Position numbers and translations under genes: made by a program
Assembly: GCA_022559845.1 (NCBI GenBank)
Contig: CM040117.1
Coordinates: forward strand, 76,731,731 to 76,795,730
Direction of reading: 5' to 3'
DNA from: Amorphophallus konjac
Lineage: Eukaryota; Streptophyta; Magnoliopsida; Alismatales; Araceae
Length of the DNA stretch: 64,000 nt
Part shown: positions 8,165-19,270 of the stretch, piece by piece
Layout of the letters: each line of letters starts with the position of its first letter
How positions within the stretch are numbered: the first letter of the stretch is position 1
The notes under the pieces: generated by a model
What the model saw: the letters and a program-made list of their open reading frames with translations, nothing else
What the model was told of the DNA's origin: nothing
Database searches by the model: none

Positions 8165-10527
8165 TGATGTGGCACAGCCCAAGGTTGACTAAGTATGAAT
8201 TGAAGATCCTAGGACCTAGACCCGCAAGCATACAAGCACTCCAATGATTCTCACAATAGCGGCTTACTCTCACGGCACACGCGATCACCCGGAGGGGCCG
8301 GGGGATGATGGCGAGGGTCCGAGGTGAGACCCAATGACTCTAAGTGACTTAGTGGGCTTTGGCTGACCCCTAAGGATCTGGGTTACCCAACTTCGTGGGC
8401 GGCTGGCCCGCAGGGCGGGGTTTGGGTGGCACTCACTCCCGGTCCGCGGTGGTCACACCCAAAGTAGCTTACAAGATCGGGCTCTCTTCTCACCGTCCGA
8501 CGGGCATACAAAGCAATACTAAATTTGCATAAATAAGGCAATCAAGGATGGTATCAGATGCTCACCTGATCAGTGTGTAAACACCGATCCCGCTCGGAGA
8601 CGAGGGCACGCCGGGAGGCGAGGGTATACACCCGATCGCCGCGGCGGTGTCGCTTGACCTGAAAGTGAAAGGAGTACAGCACTACGCCTCTCGCAGGAGG
8701 GGTGATCTTGGGGTGGGGATTAAGCTTATTACATCCAAAACTACCTCCACGCAGGGAGGGGCCTTCAGCCGGCCAAGCGGGGTGGGGAATTATGCAAAGG
8801 AAACCCGACTTTCCGAACTCCGCCGGTTCTGCCAACCTTCAGGTTCTCTGGACAGGGTGTCGATGATGACGCTGCCACGGACTCCACGGAACTCCAAACT
8901 TGACGAAACTGGTGCCAAAAGTTTCCCAACTGACAGATGATGATGTCTAAATTTTTGGGGAAGCTCTGAAACTCGGGGCTGACCGGACCGGCGACTGGAG
9001 TAGGACAGCAATGTTCTGCCTCTGACTGGTGCAGGACTGGTGCAGCAAATTGCAGAAAGCACTGCGGACGCTCCCGAACTCCAATTAGAATTAAACTGGT
9101 GGTGACGCGATCGTGGTCAGGGTAGCTTCGAGCAGAAATTGACAGGGCCACAATCTGAGGTTGGGGAAGAGAGTGGTGGCCAGAGAAGTGGGGACTGGTC
9201 GAACCTGGAACCACAGAGAGCAGTCTGCACACTCCGGCGAAGAAAATCAGAGCTGATTGAGGTCCTTCTTCTTGGAGATGAAAGCTAACTAGACGTAGTT
9301 CTTGCCCTCCGAAAATGGCGCTCAGATCGTTCCCGTACGGACCGTGGTGGCTTCTACTTTCAGATTCAGGTCTTCAGACAGGGACAGCAAACGCAGTCGG
9401 ACGAGATCTGCTCCTACGAACAGCTCCGACCTCGGAAGCCGGCGAGACCACCACCGTTGGAAAGCTAACTCGCAGACGATTCCAGAAATATAGGCCTTGC
9501 CACCAGAATCTTTGAGAGTCGATCGTGGTTGCCTCTGCAAGTCACTGCAACCCTGCTGCCTGAAACAGGGACAGAATGAGGAGAAGATGAGGGTGTGGGG
9601 AAGGGGATGGCCAAGAGAGTAAGAGGTGGGAGGTGTGTCTAATGGCTATGGGAGGGAGCTGTGGGGTGTTAGGGGTTGTGAAGGCTAGAGAGAAGAAGGT
9701 GGGGAGGGCGAAAATGGGCTGGAGAGAGGGCTGGAGCTGCAAGAGGTGGTGGTGGGAAGATGGGGGGCACAAGAGAGAAGGTGAGTGGGAGAGGAGGTGG
9801 GGGGCGAACTTGGCTGTTGGGAGGGAGATGGAGTTCGACCTAGGGTGGTTTGGGGGAAGGGAGATGGGAGGGAAGTTCAAAATGGGCCTAGGGAGGAGGG
9901 CCTTCAGCCTTGGGGAGGTGGGGAGGTGCTTAGGGAAGTGGAGAGGGTAGGTGGTGGTTGGGAAGTAGGGCTTAGATTGGTGGAGGGTTATTGGGACTAG
10001 ATGTGGAGTAAAGAGGGGTTATGGGAAGTTGTGGGGAGTTAATGGAGGTAGGTGGGGGTTGGAAGTGGTTGGGAGGGGGAGGAGAGAGAGAGGGGTTCGC
10101 CCCCTTCTTGAAGAAAGAGAGAGAGAGAGAGATGATGAGAGAGATAATGAGAGGGAGGTGGCAAATGCTATTGCAATATTCATCAAAAGTTTTTTTTCTA
10201 CATGAGGAGAGATGGGCCTATATATAGGCAACCATTCTTTACATGACCAAAATGTCCCTGACAATAAGATAAAAGACCGAGCATATCCTAGACTCAATCC
10301 TATGGGCCCATAACTAAGGTAATAAGGCCCAATTAAGCATAACAAGGGAAATGGACTAGAACCACATGACTCAATAAAGGGAAATACAAAAGATAGGACT
10401 CAATAAAAGGAAAATACATAAAATGAAACTAAGGAAATGAAGATAACAAGTGTAGATCATAGTCAGTCCACATCAAGAGTGTGCAGGCGACCCGAGCTAG
10501 AGGGAGTGTCGTGAGATGCCCTCATCA
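8165..10527 (-). repeat. E3 3' LTR (left copy)
   Basis: Read on the minus strand it starts TGATGAGGGCATC and ends GCCACATCA. It is highly similar to 15521-17877, with scattered substitutions and indels, for example an extra ~15 bp near 8810 in this copy and an extra ~16 bp near 16600 in the other. The plus strand of 9580-10170 is strongly purine-rich. Small ORFs inside it are composition artefacts. Confidence 0.9.
10219..10226 (-). promoter_or_regulatory. TATA box of E3 LTR (left copy)
   Basis: TATATATA in the self-complementary context CCTATATATAGG. The equivalent in the right LTR, the one that would drive E3, is at 17570-17577. Confidence 0.6.
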
Positions 10528-10928
10528 AATCCCCCAGGGTGGGGAGAACTCGACCCCGTCGAGTATGGGTCCGCCTGGCTGTCGTAATGCTCCAGCATGT
10601 CGGGGTCCAAGCGCAGCAGATCCTCCCGACTCACCCACGTATCCTCTATCGGGGGACGGTTCTTCCACCTAACCAGGTAGCGCTGATACACCTTGTGCCT
10701 AGTAATGATACTCTGCTCATCCAGTATTGCCTCTATCTGCTCTCGTCGGTCTCTCAAGCTAGAAAGTGGAGTCCCTCCGGGAGTGTCTCTCTCAAGGCGG
10801 GGTAAAGGCTCAAGCTCCTCACTGGGTTCCACCGCGGGGCCCTTGTAGGGTACCAGGTCCGCCACATTGAAAGTAGGGTGTACCCCAAAACCCTCAGGTA
10901 GGTCTAGCTCATAAGCATTACTGCCAAG
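10497..10928 (-). pseudogene. E3 C-terminal chromodomain, reading into the 3' LTR
   Basis: After a TGA at 10929-10931 the same reading continues. It contains a chromodomain-like block (YQRYLVRWKNRPPIEDTW, then VSREDLLRLDPDMLEHY), which in chromoviruses tethers integrase to histone marks. The frame ends with TAG at 10497, so the last ~10 codons (FDEGISRHSL) lie inside the 3' LTR, whose first base in element sense is 10527. Overlap of pol with the LTR is known for some chromoviruses. The reading is interrupted from the integrase by the TGA only. Confidence 0.75.
10528..10537 (-). other. Polypurine tract of E3
   Basis: On the minus strand CTGGGGGATT lies immediately before the LTR start TGATGAGG. 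It is inside the chromodomain reading frame. Confidence 0.65.
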
Positions 10929-12055
10929 TCACCTCAGAACTCGAAAGGGTCCCGAACCCCGTGCCCTCAACTTGGAGGCAGGCCCTGGAAGGAGCCGCTC
11001 CGTCCTCACCATCACCGAATCTCCCACTTGGAACTTGCAGTGGCGCCGATGTGCATCTGCCCACCTTTTGTAAGCCTCATTGCTCTTTCCTATATGCTTG
11101 CGGATGTCATCATGCAACTCTTTGATATGCTGTGCAAAGGACTCAGCTGAGACTGACACTCTAGCATGTGGGGGAAGGGGAATAAGATCAGAAGGTTTTC
11201 TAGGCCTATAACCATGTACAACCTCAAATGGACTCTTGCCTATGGACCTATTGACAGAATCATTGTAGGCAAACTCGGCCTGAGATAAGAGGATATCCCA
11301 ATTCCCAGGGTGGTCCCCTACAAGGCAACGGAGCAAGTTCCCAAGGCTTCGGTTGACGACCTCAGTCTGGCCATCGTTTGAGGATGCTAAGCGGTGGAGA
11401 ATTTGAGGAGGGTTCCCATCAGGTGCCAAAGAGTCTTCCAAAAATAACTGGTGAATTTCACATCCCGATCAGACACAATAGTCTTAGGTAATCCATGGAG
11501 TCGGACCACCTCATCAAAGAATAATCGGGCGACCCTAGAAGCATCGGAGGTCTTGGAACATGGGATAAAGTGGGCCATTTTAGAGAACCTGTCCACCACT
11601 ACAAAGATGGAATCTTGTTTGCGCAAGGTCTTAGGTAGGCCAAGGATGAAGTCCATGCTCAAATCCTCCCAAGGTCGGTCTGGTATGGGTAGGGGTGTGT
11701 AAAGCCCAGTATTTTGCTTCACTTGTTTGGCTGAGACACAAATGCGACATTGTCCCACAATGTGGGCCACACCCTTCTTGAGACTAGGCCAATGGAATTA
11801 CCTCTCAACTAACTCTATGGTCTTTTGGACTCCAAAGTGACCAGCTAGGCCACCACTGTGTAACTCCCAAACTAAGAAGTCCCGAAGTGAAGTCCGGGGT
11901 ATGTAAAGCCTAGCTCCCTTGAATAGATACCCTTCTTGAAGTATGAACCCTTCATGTTCCTTGTGGGGCTGAGTGGAAAGGGTGTTGTAGTGAGTCCCAA
12001 AGTCGGGGCAATTTGGATATTCCCCTTTGATTCTCTCAAACCCGGTTACTTCCAC
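10929..12055 (-). pseudogene. E3 integrase, broken
   Basis: Follows the TAG that ends the main ORF. Segment 11798-12055 carries the first half of the HHCC zinc finger (ELHSGGLAGHFGVQKTIELVER) and ends at a TAA. Segment 11387-11770 has C-x2-C, then the first two catalytic Asp ([20 protein letters not shown]), and ends at a TAG. A one-base deletion near 11385-11400 shifts the frame. Segment 10929-11441 then resumes with the catalytic Glu region (DGQTEVVNRSLGN) and a GPF-x-V C-terminal fold. Five lesions make it non-functional. Several are C-to-T type (CAG to TAG at 12056-12058, CGA to TGA at 10929-10931). Confidence 0.85.
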
Positions 12056-15000
12056 CTAGATGGTGGAGAGTAAGGCTACCCGCCTACTTAGCGCATCGAC
12101 GGCGCGGTTCTCACTACCCATCTTGTACTTGAGGACAAAGGTGTAAGCTTGAATGTATTCTACCCATCGGGCATGGCGGGCATTGAGCTTTTGTTGGGTG
12201 TTGAGGTACTTCAATGCCTCATGGTCCGAGAAGATCACAAACTCCTTGGGTAGGAGATAGTGCCTCCAATGCCGAAGGGATTGAACCACGGCATAAAGCT
12301 CTTTGTCATATGTGGAGTACCTAGTCCTAGCCTCACAAAGTTTCTCACTAAAATAGGCTACCGGGTGACCTTCTTGGCTGAGGATGCCCCCAATCCCTAC
12401 CCCGGATGCATCACAAGTGACCTCGAAGACTTTCGAGAAGTCGGGTAGGCAAAGGACCGGGGCTTGGGTCATCTTTTCCTTGAGCTCTAGGAATGCTTTG
12501 GAGGCTGCCCTAGTCCACACAAAGGTGCCTTTCTTGAGGCAATCCGTGATAGGAGCGGTGATTGTGCTAAACCCACGGATGAATCTCCTATAGAAGGTAG
12601 CTAGCCCGTGAAAGCTTCGGGCCTCATGAAGGGTCTTGGGCTCGGGCCACTCAAGAATAGCTTGGACCTTTTCGGGGTCCATAGATACCCCTTGGGATGA
12701 GACAATAAATCCTAGGAAGGCTAGTTGATTGGTCAAGAAATGACACTTCCCGGGGTTAGCAAAGAGACTCTCCTTCCTAAGAATGGTGCACACTTGTTTG
12801 AGGTGATCGAGGTGGGCTTCCTTGGATTGGCTATATATGAGGATGTCGTCAAAGTAGACAACTAGAAAGATGCCAATGAAGGGCCGGAGGACCTCGGTCA
12901 TGAGGCGCATGAAGGTGCTTGGCGCATTAGAAAGGCCAAAAGGCATGACAAGCCATTCATAGAGACCGTCCTTAGTCTTAAAGGCAGTTTTCCACTCGTC
13001 CCCGGGCCTAATGCGAACTTGATGGTAGCCACTCTTGAGGTCAATTTTGGAGAAGATGGTGGCTCCAGCTAGCATGTCTAACATATCATCTAACCGAGGG
13101 ATGGGGAACCTATACTTGACCGTTATCTTGTTGATGGCTCGGCTATCCACACACATGCGCCAAGTTCCGTCCTTTTTGGGTGTGAGAAGAGCTGGGACGG
13201 CACAAGGGCTTTTGCTAATCCGGAGGAAGCCCTTCTTGATGAGCTCCTCAATTTGCCTCCTGAGCTCGGCATGCTCAGTGGGGTTGAGGCGGTAGTGTGG
13301 TAGGTTAGGCAAGGTGGCCCCGGGTACGAGGTTGATGGCATGTTGCACATCGCGCATGGGTGGTAGTTTGTCCGGAAGTTCCTCGGGAAACACATCATGG
13401 AAGTCCTCAAGGAGTTGTTGAATTTCTATTGGGTGTGGGTTGGTTGGGGTGGATTCCCCGAGGCAAATGACAATGGCATACACTTGTTCTCCGTGGTTGA
13501 CTTCTTCCTCAAGCTCTTTCCTAGTGATGAGGTGTAGGCTCCTAGGAGGCTCATTGATGGTACTAGGATTAAGGCTTGATGGGGTAGGGTTTGGAATAGT
13601 GGGAGGGGTAGGGGATCCCTCAAGGGAGGGAGATGCTTTCTTGGGAAGGGTGCAGGGTGGAGAAGGGTTGAGTTGGATTTTCTTTCCCTCATGAGTGAAG
13701 ATGCAAGTGTTTGTCCTTCCAAGGAAGGTGGCATCTACATCGTAGATCCAAGGCCGCCCTAGGAGTATACTCCCAACTTCCATTGGTAGGATGTCACACC
13801 ATACTTGGCCTTGATAGGATTGGAATGTAATGGGGACAAGGCAACGAGCACTAGCGGGTATGGAGGTGGCATCAATCCATGCTACCCGATATGGGTGTGG
13901 ATGTAGGGAGGTGGTAAGGCCCAAAAGTTTGACGGTGTCGGGTGACACCACATTCACACTACTTCCATTGTCCAAGATGACCTTTCTAACATGGCTCCCT
14001 ATCCGGATGTAGGTATGGAATATGGTGTTTCTTTTCCAATCATGCTCTTGGGTTTGAGTGAGGGTGCACCTAACCACTCCGAGGTGGGAGTCGGTGGATG
14101 GAGGGAGTTGTTCTTGGTTGGTTTCTATGTAGTGGTTCTCATACTCCTCCTCCCATTCAAGAGAGGGTTCATATATCTCAACTTCCCCTTCAAATTCAGC
14201 TTGGGGTTGGGGGTTGGACTTCTCTATGAGCAAGTTAGATGCTCCCTTGGTGGGGCATTGATTGGCAAAGTGTCCATACCCATAGCACCTAAAGCATTGC
14301 TGCCCACTTTGATGGTTTGGGGTCATCTTAGTGTGAGGGGGAGTGGGTGTCGGATTGGGCCTATTGGGAGTTGTGTTTAGGGGCCCACTTGTGGGGCGGG
14401 GTGGTGGAGTGCCACTAGGAGGGGTGACCCGGGTGGGAGGAGCTCCCATGGGTGTGGGAAGGAGACCTCTTTGGGGAGGTGGAGGGTTGGCCCGAGGTGC
14501 CATGGCTTTGGGGTCCATCCCCCGAGGGGGAACCATTCGTGTATACCGAGAGAATTTCTCGGCATCCCGAGCTACTTGGTAGGCTTGCTCTAAAGTGGCT
14601 ACTTGACGCATGAATAATTCCTTTTTTATATGGAATTGAAGTCCATTCCTAAAGCGGGAGAGTGTGACGGCGGGGTCCTCTTGGACTCCACACTTGAGAA
14701 GGTAGTAGTCAAACTTCTCAATGTACTCCATAACGGTCTTTCCCTCTTGGGTCAAGGCTTGCCACTCATCTAGGAGATTTTGATGGTAGGAGGGTGGGAC
14801 ATATTTGAGTTTGAGTTGGTCTTTCATGGCCCCCCATGTGGTGATGGGAGCTTCCCTCCTAACTATCCTTAATGCCTCAACATTCATCCAATGAGTCTTG
14901 GCTAGTTTGGTTAATTGCATCTTTGCAAGCCGGACTCTCCTATCCTCGGTCATTGGGTACCAATCAAAATATTGGTCCATGGCTGCCTCCCAATCTAAGT

Positions 15001-15412
15001 AGATGCTCGGATGATGAGACCCATCAAAGGTGGGTGCATCGACTTTCACAAGTCTCATTAGTTGGTCATCCGGGTTGTCCCGGGGGAGTCTCTCATTCCT
15101 TCTAGGAGGTGGGTCCCTTTCCGGTTCGGGAGGGTGGTCAAGGTTGAGCTCTCCTATGGCTGGCTCCACATGTGGAGGTGGTTCCCTCCTATCTCCTACC
15201 CTTGGGGCAGGCCTATTTTCCTCAATTTGTTCAAGCCGGGCCGTTATATCATCAAGCCGTCCCATAATGTTAGTCATGCCTTCCACAAGAAACCTCATGT
15301 GGTCGGGAAGCTCGTGCTCGTTGTGAGCGGGATTCCCTTGGGGATTGGGATTCATAGTGTTATTGGAAGAGGATGGATTGACTTGATAATGAGTTCCACT
15401 ACGAGTGGTCAT
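12056..15412 (-). CDS. gag-pol: E3 Gag-protease-RT-RNase H polyprotein, 1,118 codons, prematurely ended
   Basis: Starts with ATG ([10 protein letters not shown]), 95 nt from the PBS. Domains in order: acidic/Pro-rich N-terminus; retrotrans_gag near residues 130-290; CCHC knuckle [14 protein letters not shown] near 372; protease with [10 protein letters not shown] near 480 (Asn replaces the usual Thr or Ser after the catalytic Asp); RT with [12 protein letters not shown] near 790 and catalytic YFDDILIY near 855; RNase H with [10 protein letters not shown] near 1000 and DALSRR at the end. The ORF stops at TAG 12056-12058, followed in frame by VEVTGFERIKGEYPN, the usual link to integrase, so the full protein once continued. 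No internal stop in 3.3 kb, in contrast to the integrase part. Confidence 0.9.
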   Translation of the reverse strand: MTTRSGTHYQVNPSSSNNTMNPNPQGNPAHNEHELPDHMRFLVEGMTNIMGRLDDITARLEQIEENRPAPRVGDRREPPPHVEPAIGELNLDHPPEPERDPPPRRNERLPRDNPDDQLMRLVKVDAPTFDGSHHPSIYLDWEAAMDQYFDWYPMTEDRRVRLAKMQLTKLAKTHWMNVEALRIVRREAPITTWGAMKDQLKLKYVPPSYHQNLLDEWQALTQEGKTVMEYIEKFDYYLLKCGVQEDPAVTLSRFRNGLQFHIKKELFMRQVATLEQAYQVARDAEKFSRYTRMVPPRGMDPKAMAPRANPPPPQRGLLPTPMGAPPTRVTPPSGTPPPRPTSGPLNTTPNRPNPTPTPPHTKMTPNHQSGQQCFRCYGYGHFANQCPTKGASNLLIEKSNPQPQAEFEGEVEIYEPSLEWEEEYENHYIETNQEQLPPSTDSHLGVVRCTLTQTQEHDWKRNTIFHTYIRIGSHVRKVILDNGSSVNVVSPDTVKLLGLTTSLHPHPYRVAWIDATSIPASARCLVPITFQSYQGQVWCDILPMEVGSILLGRPWIYDVDATFLGRTNTCIFTHEGKKIQLNPSPPCTLPKKASPSLEGSPTPPTIPNPTPSSLNPSTINEPPRSLHLITRKELEEEVNHGEQVYAIVICLGESTPTNPHPIEIQQLLEDFHDVFPEELPDKLPPMRDVQHAINLVPGATLPNLPHYRLNPTEHAELRRQIEELIKKGFLRISKSPCAVPALLTPKKDGTWRMCVDSRAINKITVKYRFPIPRLDDMLDMLAGATIFSKIDLKSGYHQVRIRPGDEWKTAFKTKDGLYEWLVMPFGLSNAPSTFMRLMTEVLRPFIGIFLVVYFDDILIYSQSKEAHLDHLKQVCTILRKESLFANPGKCHFLTNQLAFLGFIVSSQGVSMDPEKVQAILEWPEPKTLHEARSFHGLATFYRRFIRGFSTITAPITDCLKKGTFVWTRAASKAFLELKEKMTQAPVLCLPDFSKVFEVTCDASGVGIGGILSQEGHPVAYFSEKLCEARTRYSTYDKELYAVVQSLRHWRHYLLPKEFVIFSDHEALKYLNTQQKLNARHARWVEYIQAYTFVLKYKMGSENRAVDALSRRVALLSTI

Positions 15413-15506
15413 GCAAAGTTGGGTGGGCTATGCAAGGGTGTGCGGATGCACCTATGAAAGACTTAGTGTGACCCAAGACTAGACTTGTAAGGACAAGCCT
15501 ATGACT

Positions 15507-15518
15507 GCTCTGATACCA
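15507..15518 (-). other. Primer binding site of E3 (initiator tRNA-Met)
   Basis: Minus-strand TGGTATCAGAGC lies two bases inside the 5' LTR edge (15521). It is a perfect match to the standard plant initiator-Met primer site. Confidence 0.95.
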
Positions 15519-15520
15519 CT

Positions 15521-17877
15521 TGATGTGGCACAGCCCAAGGTTGACTAAGTATGAATTGAAGATCCTAGGACCTAGACCCGCAAGCATACAAGCACTCCAA
15601 TGATTCTCACAATAGCGGCTTACTCTCACGGCACACGCGATCACCCGGAGGGGCCGGGGGATGATGGCGAGGGTCCGAGGTGAGACCCAATGACTCTAAG
15701 TGACTTAGTGGGCTTTGGCTGACCCCTAAGGATCTGGGTTACCCAACTTCGTGGGCGGCTGGCCCGCAGGGCGGGGTTTGGGTGGCACTCACTCCCGGTC
15801 CGCGGTGGTCACACCCAAAGTAGCTTACAAGATCGGGCTCTCTTCTCACCGTCCGACGGGCATACAAAGCAATACTAAATTTGCAGAAATGAGGCAATCA
15901 AGGATGGTATCAGATGCTCACCTGATCGGTGTGTAAACACCGATCCCGCTCGGAGACGAGGGCGCGCCGGGAGGCGAGGGTATACACCCGATCGCCGCGG
16001 CGGTGTCGCTTGACCTGAAAGTGAAAGGAGTACAGCACTACGCCTCTCGCAGGAGGGGTGATCTTGGGGTGGGGATTAAGCTTATTACATCCAAAACTAC
16101 CTCCACGCAGGGAGGGGCCTTCAGCCGGCCAAGCGGGGTGGGGAATTATGCAAAGGAACTCCGCCGGTTCTGCCAACCTTCAGGTTCGCTGGACAGGGTG
16201 TCGATGATGACGCTGCCACGGACTCCACGGAACTCCAAACTTGACGAAACTGGTGCCAAAAGTTTCCCAACTGACAGATGATGATGTCTAAATTTTTGGG
16301 GAAGCTCTGAAACTCGGGCTGACCGGACCGGCGACTGGAGCAGGACAGCAATGTTCTGCCTCTGACTGGTGCAGGACTGGTGCAGCAAATTGCAGAAAGC
16401 ACTGCGGACGCTCCCGAACTCCAATTGGAACGAAACTGGTGGTGACGCGATCGTGGTCGGGGTAGCTTCAAGCAGAAATTGACGGGGCCACAATAAAAGG
16501 TCGGGGAAGAGAGTGGTGGCCGGAGAAGTGGGGACTGGTCGAACCTGGAACCACAGAGAGCAGTCTGCACACTCCGGCGAAGAAAATCAGAACTGATAGC
16601 TCAGGTAGCCGATTAAGGTCCTTCTTCTTGGAGATGAAAGCTAACTGGACGTAGTTCCTGCCCTCCAAAAATGGTGCTCATATCGTTCCATTACGGACCG
16701 TGGTGGCTTCTGCTTTCAGCTTCAGGTCTTCAGACAGGGACAGAAAATGCAGTCGGATGAGATATGCTCCTACGAACAGCTCCGACCTCGGAAGCCGGCG
16801 AGACCACCACCGTTGGAAAGCTAACTCGCAGAAAATTCCAGAAATATAGGCCTTGCCACCAGAATCTTTGAGAGCCGGTCGTGGTTGCCTCTGCAAGTCA
16901 TTGCAACCCTGCTGCCTGAAACAGGGACAGAATGAGGAGAAGATGAGGGTGTGGGGAAGGGGATGGCCAAGAGAGTAAGAGGTGGGAGGTGTGTCTAATG
17001 TCTATGGGAGGGAGCTGTGGGGTGTTAGGGGTTGTGAAGGCTAGAGAGAAGAAGGTGGGGAGGGAAAAAATGGGCTGGAGAGAGGGCTGGAGCTGCAAGA
17101 GGTGGTGGTGGGAAGATGGGGGGCACAAGAGAGAAGGTGAGTGGGAGAGGAGGTGGGGGGCGAACTTGGCTGTTGGGAGGGAGATGGAGTTCGACCTAGG
17201 GTGGTTTGGGGGAAGGGAGATGGGAGGGAAGTTCAAAATGGGCCTAGGGAGGAGGGCCTTCAGCCTTGGGGAGGTGGGGAGGTGCTTAGGGAAGTGGAGA
17301 GGGTAGGTGGTGGTTGGGAAGTAGGGCTTAGATTGGTGGAGGGTTATTGGGACTAGATGTGGAGTAAAGAGGGGTTATGGGAAGTTGTGGGGAGTTAATG
17401 GAGGTAAGTGGGGGTTGGAAGTGGTTGGGAGGGGAGGAGAGAGAGGGGTTCGCCCCCTTCTTGAAGAAAGAGAGAGAGAGAGATGATGAGAGAGATAATG
17501 AGAGGGAGGTGGCAAATGCTATTGCAATATTCATCAAACAGTTTTTTTCTACATGAGGAGAGATGGGCCTATATATAGGCAACCATTCTTTACATGACCA
17601 AAATGTCCCTGATAATAAGACAAAAGACCGAGCATATCCTAGACTCAATCCTATGGGCCCATAACTAAGGTAATAAGGCCCAATTAAGCATAACAAGGGA
17701 AATGGACTAGAACCACATGACTCAATAAAGGGAAATACAAAAGATAGGACTCAATAAAGGAAAATACATAAAATGAAACTAAGGAAATGAAGATAACAAG
17801 TGTAGATCATAGTCAGTCCACATCAAGAGTGTGCAGGCAACCCGAGGTAGAGGGAGTGTCGTGAGATGCCCTCATCA
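15521..17877 (-). repeat. E3 5' LTR (right copy)
   Basis: Ends at the target duplication ACTAC on the right and abuts the PBS on the left. TATA box at 17570-17577 (minus). The leader downstream of it contains a long pyrimidine-rich stretch in element sense (16930-17510). Confidence 0.9.
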
Positions 17878-17882
17878 ACTAC

Positions 17883-18522
17883 ACCCTTGACCAAGTTATT
17901 GAAGAAAGATACTTTTTTTTGGGATGCAACATCTGAGGAGGCTTTTCAAAATTTTAAAACCTGTATGGTCTCAGCGCCAGTCCTGGCTTTGACAAATTTT
18001 AATGATAAATTTATAGTGGAATGTGACGCTAGTGGCATAGGCATGGGAACAGTTCTTATGCAATCTGGTAAGCCCATAGCCTTTTTGAGCAAGCATTTCA
18101 ATGATAGACAGCTAGGCCTCTCCACTTATGAAAGGGAAATGGTGGCCATAATCTTTGCAGTCCATAAATGGAAATGCTACTTAATTGGACAACAGTTTAT
18201 CATCCGTACAGACCATCAGAGTTCACGATATTTGCTGCAGCAAAAGCTTCATAGCACTACCCAACATAGATAGTTAGTCAAACTTTTGGGTTTTGATTTT
18301 AAACTGGAATATAAAGTAGGGCACCATAACCAAGCAGCCAATGCACTGTCAAGAGTTCATAAGGATATTCATTTGTATGCTATTTCTATATTATCACCAA
18401 CTTGGTTTAGTGATATACAGAAGGACTACCAGGAAGACCCTTCTTTATTGAGTTTAACTTCCCTTTGGACTGTTGGAGAATTAGACCCTCATTCTTACTA
18501 TTACAGAGTAGGTATATTATAG
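17883..18522 (+). pseudogene. E2 RT end and RNase H, resumed after E3
   Basis: Continues the E2 reading with TPLTKLLKKDTFFW, the end of the RT connection, then RNase H motifs VECDASGIGMGTVLMQ, LSTYEREMVAI and RTDHQSSRYLL. A TAG at 18271-18273 interrupts it. The frame then carries on with FDFKLEYKVGHHNQAANALSR, the end of RNase H. The TDHQS and ALSR motifs fit a Reina-like chromovirus. Confidence 0.8.
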
Positions 18523-19270
18523 TCTTACATTCCTCTTATAAAAACTTTTCACAAATTATGGTAGCTCATCATGATACACTAGAGGGGGGTCACCTGGGTT
18601 ATCACAAGACTTTACACAGGATCAAGGCAAGTTTTCATTAGAAGGGGTTGACTAAAGATTTGAAGGAATATGTACGGAATTTCTCCATCTGTCAGAGGTG
18701 TAAAACTTTAAGCCAGTCACCAGCAGGTCTCTTATAGCCTCTTCCAATACTTGACAAGATTTGGACAGATATTTCTATGGACTTTATAGAAGGATTGCCA
18801 CACTCTGGTTCTAAATCAGTAATACTGGTGGTTGTGGATCGCTTGTCTAAATATGCACACTTTATTGCATTGCATCATCCCTATATTGCATCTCACGTAG
18901 CAGCAGAATTTGTTGCTTAGGTGGTTAAATTGCATGGGATTCCCAAATCAATTGTCTCGGATAGAGATGCCATCTTCACTTGAAATTTTTGGAAGGAATT
19001 ATTCAAGCTCCAAAGGGTACAATTGAGATTGATTTTTGCTTACCATCTACAATTGGATGGGCAGATAGAAGTCCTGAATAAGTGCTTAGAAACCTATCTT
19101 AAATGCTTCTATAGTGAACAACAAAAGTAGTGGTTAAATTGGTTACCATGGGCGGAATTCAACTATAATACTTCTATTCATATTGCTACTGGTTGCTCTC
19201 CTTATCAAGTTGTCTATGGTGTACCACCTCCATCACTTTTGTCCTATGTATAGGGCACTGCTACAGTTCA
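18523..19270 (+). pseudogene. E2 integrase remnant, truncated by E4
   Basis: Readable in pieces with several stops: HLGYHKTLHRIKASF and CQRCKTL (zinc finger), [15 protein letters not shown] and IVSDRDAIFT (catalytic Asp regions), a degenerate DGQIEVLNKCLET (catalytic Glu region) and NTSIHIATGCSPYQVVYG. In-frame stops lie near 18640, 18736, 18918, 18981 and 19128. The reading is lost at 19271 where the E4 LTR starts. Confidence 0.75.

Larger units (their letters stand above)
8165..17877 (-). mobile_element. E3: chromovirus-type Gypsy element, inserted in E2
   Basis: Two LTRs (8165-10527 and 15521-17877) with inverted termini TGATG/CATCA flank a minus-strand gag-pol. The element-sense order from right to left is 5' LTR, PBS for initiator tRNA-Met, gag-PRO-RT-RNase H, broken integrase, chromodomain, PPT, 3' LTR. 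Flanks are GCTAC (8160-8164) and ACTAC (17878-17882), a probable 5-bp target duplication with one change. Removing the element rejoins E2 in frame. The RT motifs ([28 protein letters not shown]) and chromodomain place it in the chromoviruses. The exact lineage (CRM, Galadriel or Reina) is unresolved. Confidence 0.9.

Noticed and set aside
9633..9950. Gly/Trp/Lys-rich ORFs in the purine-rich part of both E3 LTRs
   Set aside because: They result from long G/A tracts lacking stops, occur in both LTRs, overlap in several frames and show no domain.
10468..10475. CCACATCA as the inner end of the E3 left LTR
   Set aside because: It mirrors the outer terminus TGATGTGG, but the two LTRs stay alike for 52 more bases to CCCTCATCA, so the boundary is 10527 (and 17877).
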